From Marchantia polymorpha subsp. ruderalis (Eukaryota; Streptophyta; Marchantiopsida; Marchantiales; Marchantiaceae), in the NCBI GenBank assembly GCA_037833965.1, contig AP031357.1, positions 20,108,001 through 20,172,000 on the forward strand: a DNA stretch of 64,000 bases. The letters are read 5' to 3'. The notes beneath the pieces are model-generated. The model was not told the origin of the DNA. It searched no databases and saw nothing but the letters and a program-made list of their open reading frames with translations. Shown piece by piece: positions 60,301 to 64,000 of this stretch; positions within the stretch are counted from its first letter, which is position 1; each line of letters opens with the position of its first letter. Both the position numbers and the translations under genes were made by a program.

Positions 60301-62250
60301 CAGTCGTGGAAGCTAATAGTACGATTATGAGCGACGGTCAAAGATAGGTGACGGAGGTGTTTAACAAGATTGTTCTGTATCTCAGGGATGAAGGATTAGG
60401 TTTGTATATACCCAGCGTAAACAGGAGCTTGGGCGCCAAGCACAACTTATCCATAGAGATCCCAGGGGACAGTGATGTACTTCGTAGGTCTCATCTGCCA
60501 CCCTGAATTAAGGTCCTTTATATAAATTTGCTTTAAGCGCAGTTTGGACTTCTACTTCATGTAAGATTGAAACACGCAGGGAAATATTATGAGATTGCAT
60601 CGGCCTTGAATAACCCCTCTATCTTGCATGTGTCTCTCTGTAAACAACTGCACCTTTTGATCGGACATTTCAGCTGAATTTAATTTCACCCTTTCTGGAG
60701 TAAGATAGAAATGCAGTGCTGCTGGAAGCTGCTGCATTCCTTCTATTTTTCACTGTTTCTCATCCAAACCCGGAGGTGCCTCCGACAGGAAAGTCAAGCA
60801 CCATAGTAGATTGTCCCCTATGCCATCCTAGGTGTATCTTGTTCAGGCATTGCTGCTCCTATGCATCACAGTTCAGATTCGAACTTACATAGAATAGAAT
60901 AGTAGAGATGTATTCACAAGTATTCTAAACTTTGCCACTTGACAGAGCCCAAGTTGGCTACAAGACTTGGACGTACACTGGGTGCTATGTGGATCTACGT
61001 GGCATCCCTCTTCAGGCTATGTGCCTGTTTCTGCGTTGACATGGGCAGGAAAACTTCATTTAGGGAGTTTTCTTACAGGAAGTAAACGCTCGTGCGGTAG
61101 CCCGGGTGAGGCAAATAACTCATACGACTTTTCGGGGCTTCGACCCTGGCCGATCCGTACTGAAAGATTGCCAAATTTTCGGCTTAAATTTGGATGGAAA
61201 GTGAGGCAGACCCTCAGTTCGGGCCAAACCCTCCCTTAGACCCCGTCTTTTCCTGAATACTTTGGGAACTCAGGTTGGTATGAAAATATCAGTCTGTGAA
61301 CGTCGTTAATGGTGCCAAGTAGGGCCCACCGTGACACGTCTAGTTGCAAGGGATGATTTTTGTCTCTGCCAATTCTTAATCATCGATACGTCGAACAACA
61401 AGTTTGGAGTACTGTACTTTGGACTCCATCTCTAGAACTACCATGGGTTCTTGTCAGAAATCTGGGACCGTTCGAATAAGTGTATTTGACCATCGACTTG
61501 TAGACCAGATTTAGCTGCATATTTCGGAAATTTCTTTCAACCCTAGTCTTCGTATAAGAGATAACACACTGCTTACAGGTGCTGAAGGAAGTCGGAAGCC
61601 CTTGACCGCGCTGAACATGTCAGATTCCACTTCTTTACAAGAGGTCTTGTCCTCCTCATCTGCTAGTATGTATGCTTACCTCAGTAGAACTTTATCAAGC
61701 TGGTACATGTCCTCGTTGGACCACAAATTCAGGGTTCCCATTCACTTTATGAATTAAAAGCGTGGTACGACCAGTTTAAGACCCCTCAATCTAATCAAAG
61801 CTCAGTGGGAACTAACTAAAGATGTCGTTGTATGCGAACTGGCCCATAAAGAGGAAATCCTTGTTCGATGAGTTAATTTATGAATAATTGCCTGACTTTG
61901 AGAAATTGAAGTATATGCCCCTCTATTGACCATAACTTTCATTTTGAAAACAACAGCTCAGAGATGCAGGAGATTCAAATTCCCCAAGGGATGGGCAAGT
62001 GGACATGGACGAAGTAATGGGCTGGCTACTGGCCAGAACACCTACACCAACATGCAACGGAAGTGGAAACTCGAACTCCACTGTCACATCTAGCGCTTCG
62101 ACCTCTCCGTCGAGGCCCAATGAACACATATACTCAAGCGATCAAGGCAACCATCAAGTAACATCACTTTTGAAGGATTCATGTCAAAAATGCACGTCGT
62201 TTACATCTTCCACATCACACCAACTCCCAGATGAAGATGATGAACAATGA
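57364..62250 (+). CDS. R2R3-MYB transcription factor, FOUR LIPS/MYB88 type
   Basis: Exons 57364-57570, 58105-58151, 58380-58436, 58844-58916, 59026-59081 and 60046-60210 join in phase and encode the N-terminus and the whole DNA-binding domain. R2 begins TFTEQEDEFLRELVKRHGT and continues WHIISAKMHNKTPRECRKRW. R3 reads SSWSEEEDRLLIEGHNAYG, then NRWTEIAKMVPGRTDNAVKN, and ends in ALCKKR. This is the FLP/MYB88 pattern, whose Arabidopsis members restrict stomatal-lineage and other divisions. Later exons begin at 60386 and 61579 (to 61665), and the last is 61964-62250, ending DEDDEQ. Joins between 60386 and 61579 are unresolved; a 27-nt exon near 60949 is possible. The C-terminus is Ser/Thr-rich with an acidic patch. 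R2 has Phe where family members have the first Trp. A nuclear location is expected. Confidence 0.9.
59908..59988 (-). tRNA. tRNA-Leu(CAG): tRNA-Leu (CAG)
   Basis: Read on the minus strand from 59988 to 59908, 81 nt. Acceptor stem GTCAATA pairs with TGTTGAC (one G-T pair), discriminator A. The D-loop has A-box sequence GGCCGAGTTGGTCTAAGGC. The anticodon stem-loop CCAGT-TTCAGGT-ACTGG gives anticodon CAG. A class II variable arm follows (GTCCGAAAGGGC), then T-arm GTGGG-TTCGAAT-CCCAC containing the B box. No intron and no encoded CCA, as in nuclear genes. It lies antisense inside the 964-bp intron 59082-60045 of the MYB gene. A short T-run for Pol III termination is not obvious directly downstream. 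Confidence 0.95.
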
Positions 62251-64000
62251 CGATGTGGTAAGGTTTCTCAACATTCTCTCAAATCATATAGGAAGAAGAC
62301 AAGAGTTTTCAGATTCCAGCTTTGAAGTAGTAGCTGTAGCTTTTCCTGTGACATGTTCGTCTTTGATTCCGTCCTGATTATATGTATTACAAATACTGAT
62401 AAGACAAGAGTCTTCAGGTTTAGCATTGACGTAGTAGCTGTAGCTTTCTCAATGACATGTTGGTGTTTGATGACGTCCTTATAATACATGACAAAATACT
62501 CAGTTATACTCGGAGTTAATGGAGAGGCATGCAACTATAACCCATCATCGCAGAGAGTTACTGACCACAGGGATTTCCATGCAGGCTGAAATGCAGTACT
62601 AAGTGACCCGTCTGGGAGTAAGAATGATGTTTGCTACTCCAGACACAAACTTGTGAGACCCCCCTAATTTCGCTTGCGCCACAAATGCACATACTCTCTG
62701 TATCCAGAGTTCTCCGAAGTCTGTCATGCAACATATTTACAACGAGATTCACAAAATTTTGAACGTTTGATCTCCATTATAGGAATTTACATCTCACCTG
62801 TAGAGACCCTTGCCTTTGACCAAGTAGTACATGATATCTCTTGCAATCCTCATTGATCAGATATCAGCCTTCAGTAGTATCATTTTATCCTGGGGGCCAA
62901 TTTCCTTGGCCAATATTGTTATATTAAAGGGTAGAAAGATGTACCTCTGGTGCATACAATTTTGACTAGCATGTCGAATATCCACAACGACTCTCCTCAA
63001 GTACTAGTAATCACATACTCTCAAGGGCTGGTGATGATGAGACACGTTTCTCCTCGACCAACCTCTTTGCCTACCTTTCTTGTAGAAACGGAGATAAGAT
63101 TACTAGATTAGGATTCGTCGAAAAATGTATTGAAGGGATATTAAATTATCCGCTACTTTCTTCCCTCCCTGTAGTTTAACAAGTTAGTCCTATTTGACTA
63201 CATGAAAACTACGAAGAAACCTTTAGACGTGCACATGGCTTGAAATTCATCTACCAGCGATCCAGATGTCTGAATGCTGACGATACACCCAGTACTCCTT
63301 TAAGTTCCCACAAGTCATGAAAGGCAAAATGTCGTATTAGGTGATGGTCAACGTACCCAAATCGAACTCAACACTGTTCAACTGTTCTGATCGAAGTGAA
63401 ACTTGAAGTATGTAAGAAGCCTTCCACATCAATTAAATCATGACAAAAGGACTTATGTGATTCATACGTTAGAATGAATCAACGAGAAGATTTGATGGTG
63501 TCAAAATTGTATTAGCAGTGGTCACAATATTCTGGTATTTCAAGTTACACATGAATCATGAGCACAACATCCCAAATAGTAACAACTTAAGCGAGATATT
63601 CTGCCTCCACTTAGACCCTGAAATTTTTACCCTCGAGAAAGGAGCTGTGAATCTAAAGCGGCCGCAGTTATGACCCCGGCAGTGGAATCAGGCTGAAGAC
63701 ATACATGCGAGAGACACAAAAGTGCAAATATTTCTGGGGAAATCCGCAGTGAGAGGGTCGACCCGATCGGGGTAACACATCAGCAGCTGGATTTGGTCAT
63801 CAAAAGGTTGTAGGGACGCTCTCTAATGCACTCGTAAGTTAACTTACGCAGGAAATCCTCAAGATATGGAGAGACAGGCCTAATCAATACAAATCACTGG
63901 ATAAGATAGGATCAACTAGACATTCATGATGCAAGGATCCTGGCAATTGTAAATCCAACGATGAAGTAGTACAATACTCGACTTGAGCCGTGGTGTAGAA
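62251..64000. other. 3' flank of the MYB gene and intergenic sequence
   Basis: Two related segments at about 62288-62340 and 62401-62450 share 'gacaagagt.ttcag.tt' and 'gtagtagctgtagctt', a small imperfect duplication. Otherwise nothing recognisable to the end of the window. Confidence 0.4.

Noticed and set aside
1-64000. CRISPR arrays, operons, bacterial-type ribosome binding sites
   Set aside because: None seen; the window has spliced plant genes and eukaryotic transposons.

Overview
The window looks like nuclear DNA of a land plant, most likely a bryophyte and perhaps a liverwort such as Marchantia. I infer this from plant-only gene families (a FOUR LIPS/MYB88-type R2R3-MYB, a TCF1-like RCC1 protein, a full-size PDR/ABCG transporter, a plant receptor-like kinase), introns of roughly 100-1000 bp, and remains of a repetitive coiled-coil gene family that I associate from memory with Marchantia assemblies. 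The species assignment is inference.

Layout: 1-4.1 kb holds fossils, a Copia-type remnant followed by an old 5'-truncated hAT transposon. At 5.2-7.1 kb on the minus strand is a single-exon receptor kinase with four hevein-type chitin-binding domains. At 7.2-20.2 kb is sparse sequence with a nested transposon (a 2.64 kb hAT with terminal inverted repeats, close behind a Copia LTR), a 48-bp perfect palindrome and a decayed coiled-coil gene. At 20.2-29.4 kb on the plus strand is a 17-exon full-size ABCG/PDR transporter. At 29.4-40.9 kb there is mostly non-coding sequence with a Gypsy integrase remnant carrying a PHD finger, a 145-bp MITE with a perfect 8-bp target duplication, a 210-bp tandem duplication, and a GC-rich tract with repeated GTGCACTTTTTC motifs. 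At 41.0-45.0 kb on the plus strand is a 10-exon TCF1-like RCC1 gene with two GC-AG introns and, inside another intron, a 16S-rRNA-like scrap flanked by 12-bp direct repeats. At 47.0-47.8 kb on the minus strand is part of an unidentified gene with a duplicated motif. At 49.5-51.2 kb on the minus strand is a 3-exon six-span membrane protein. At 52.0-55.9 kb is AT-rich sequence without genes. At 57.4-62.25 kb on the plus strand is the MYB gene, with an antisense tRNA-Leu(CAG) inside one intron. The rest to 64 kb shows nothing recognisable.

The genes do not form a pathway or operon; each is an independent eukaryotic gene. The most unusual points are the hevein-RLK with a non-RD kinase (a candidate chitin receptor), and the ABCG protein, whose signature and H-loop residues are non-canonical in both nucleotide-binding domains and whose N-terminal extension contains a stretch resembling a degenerate J-domain. 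Exon joins were worked out by hand from reading phase, splice dinucleotides and remembered family alignments, without any database search.
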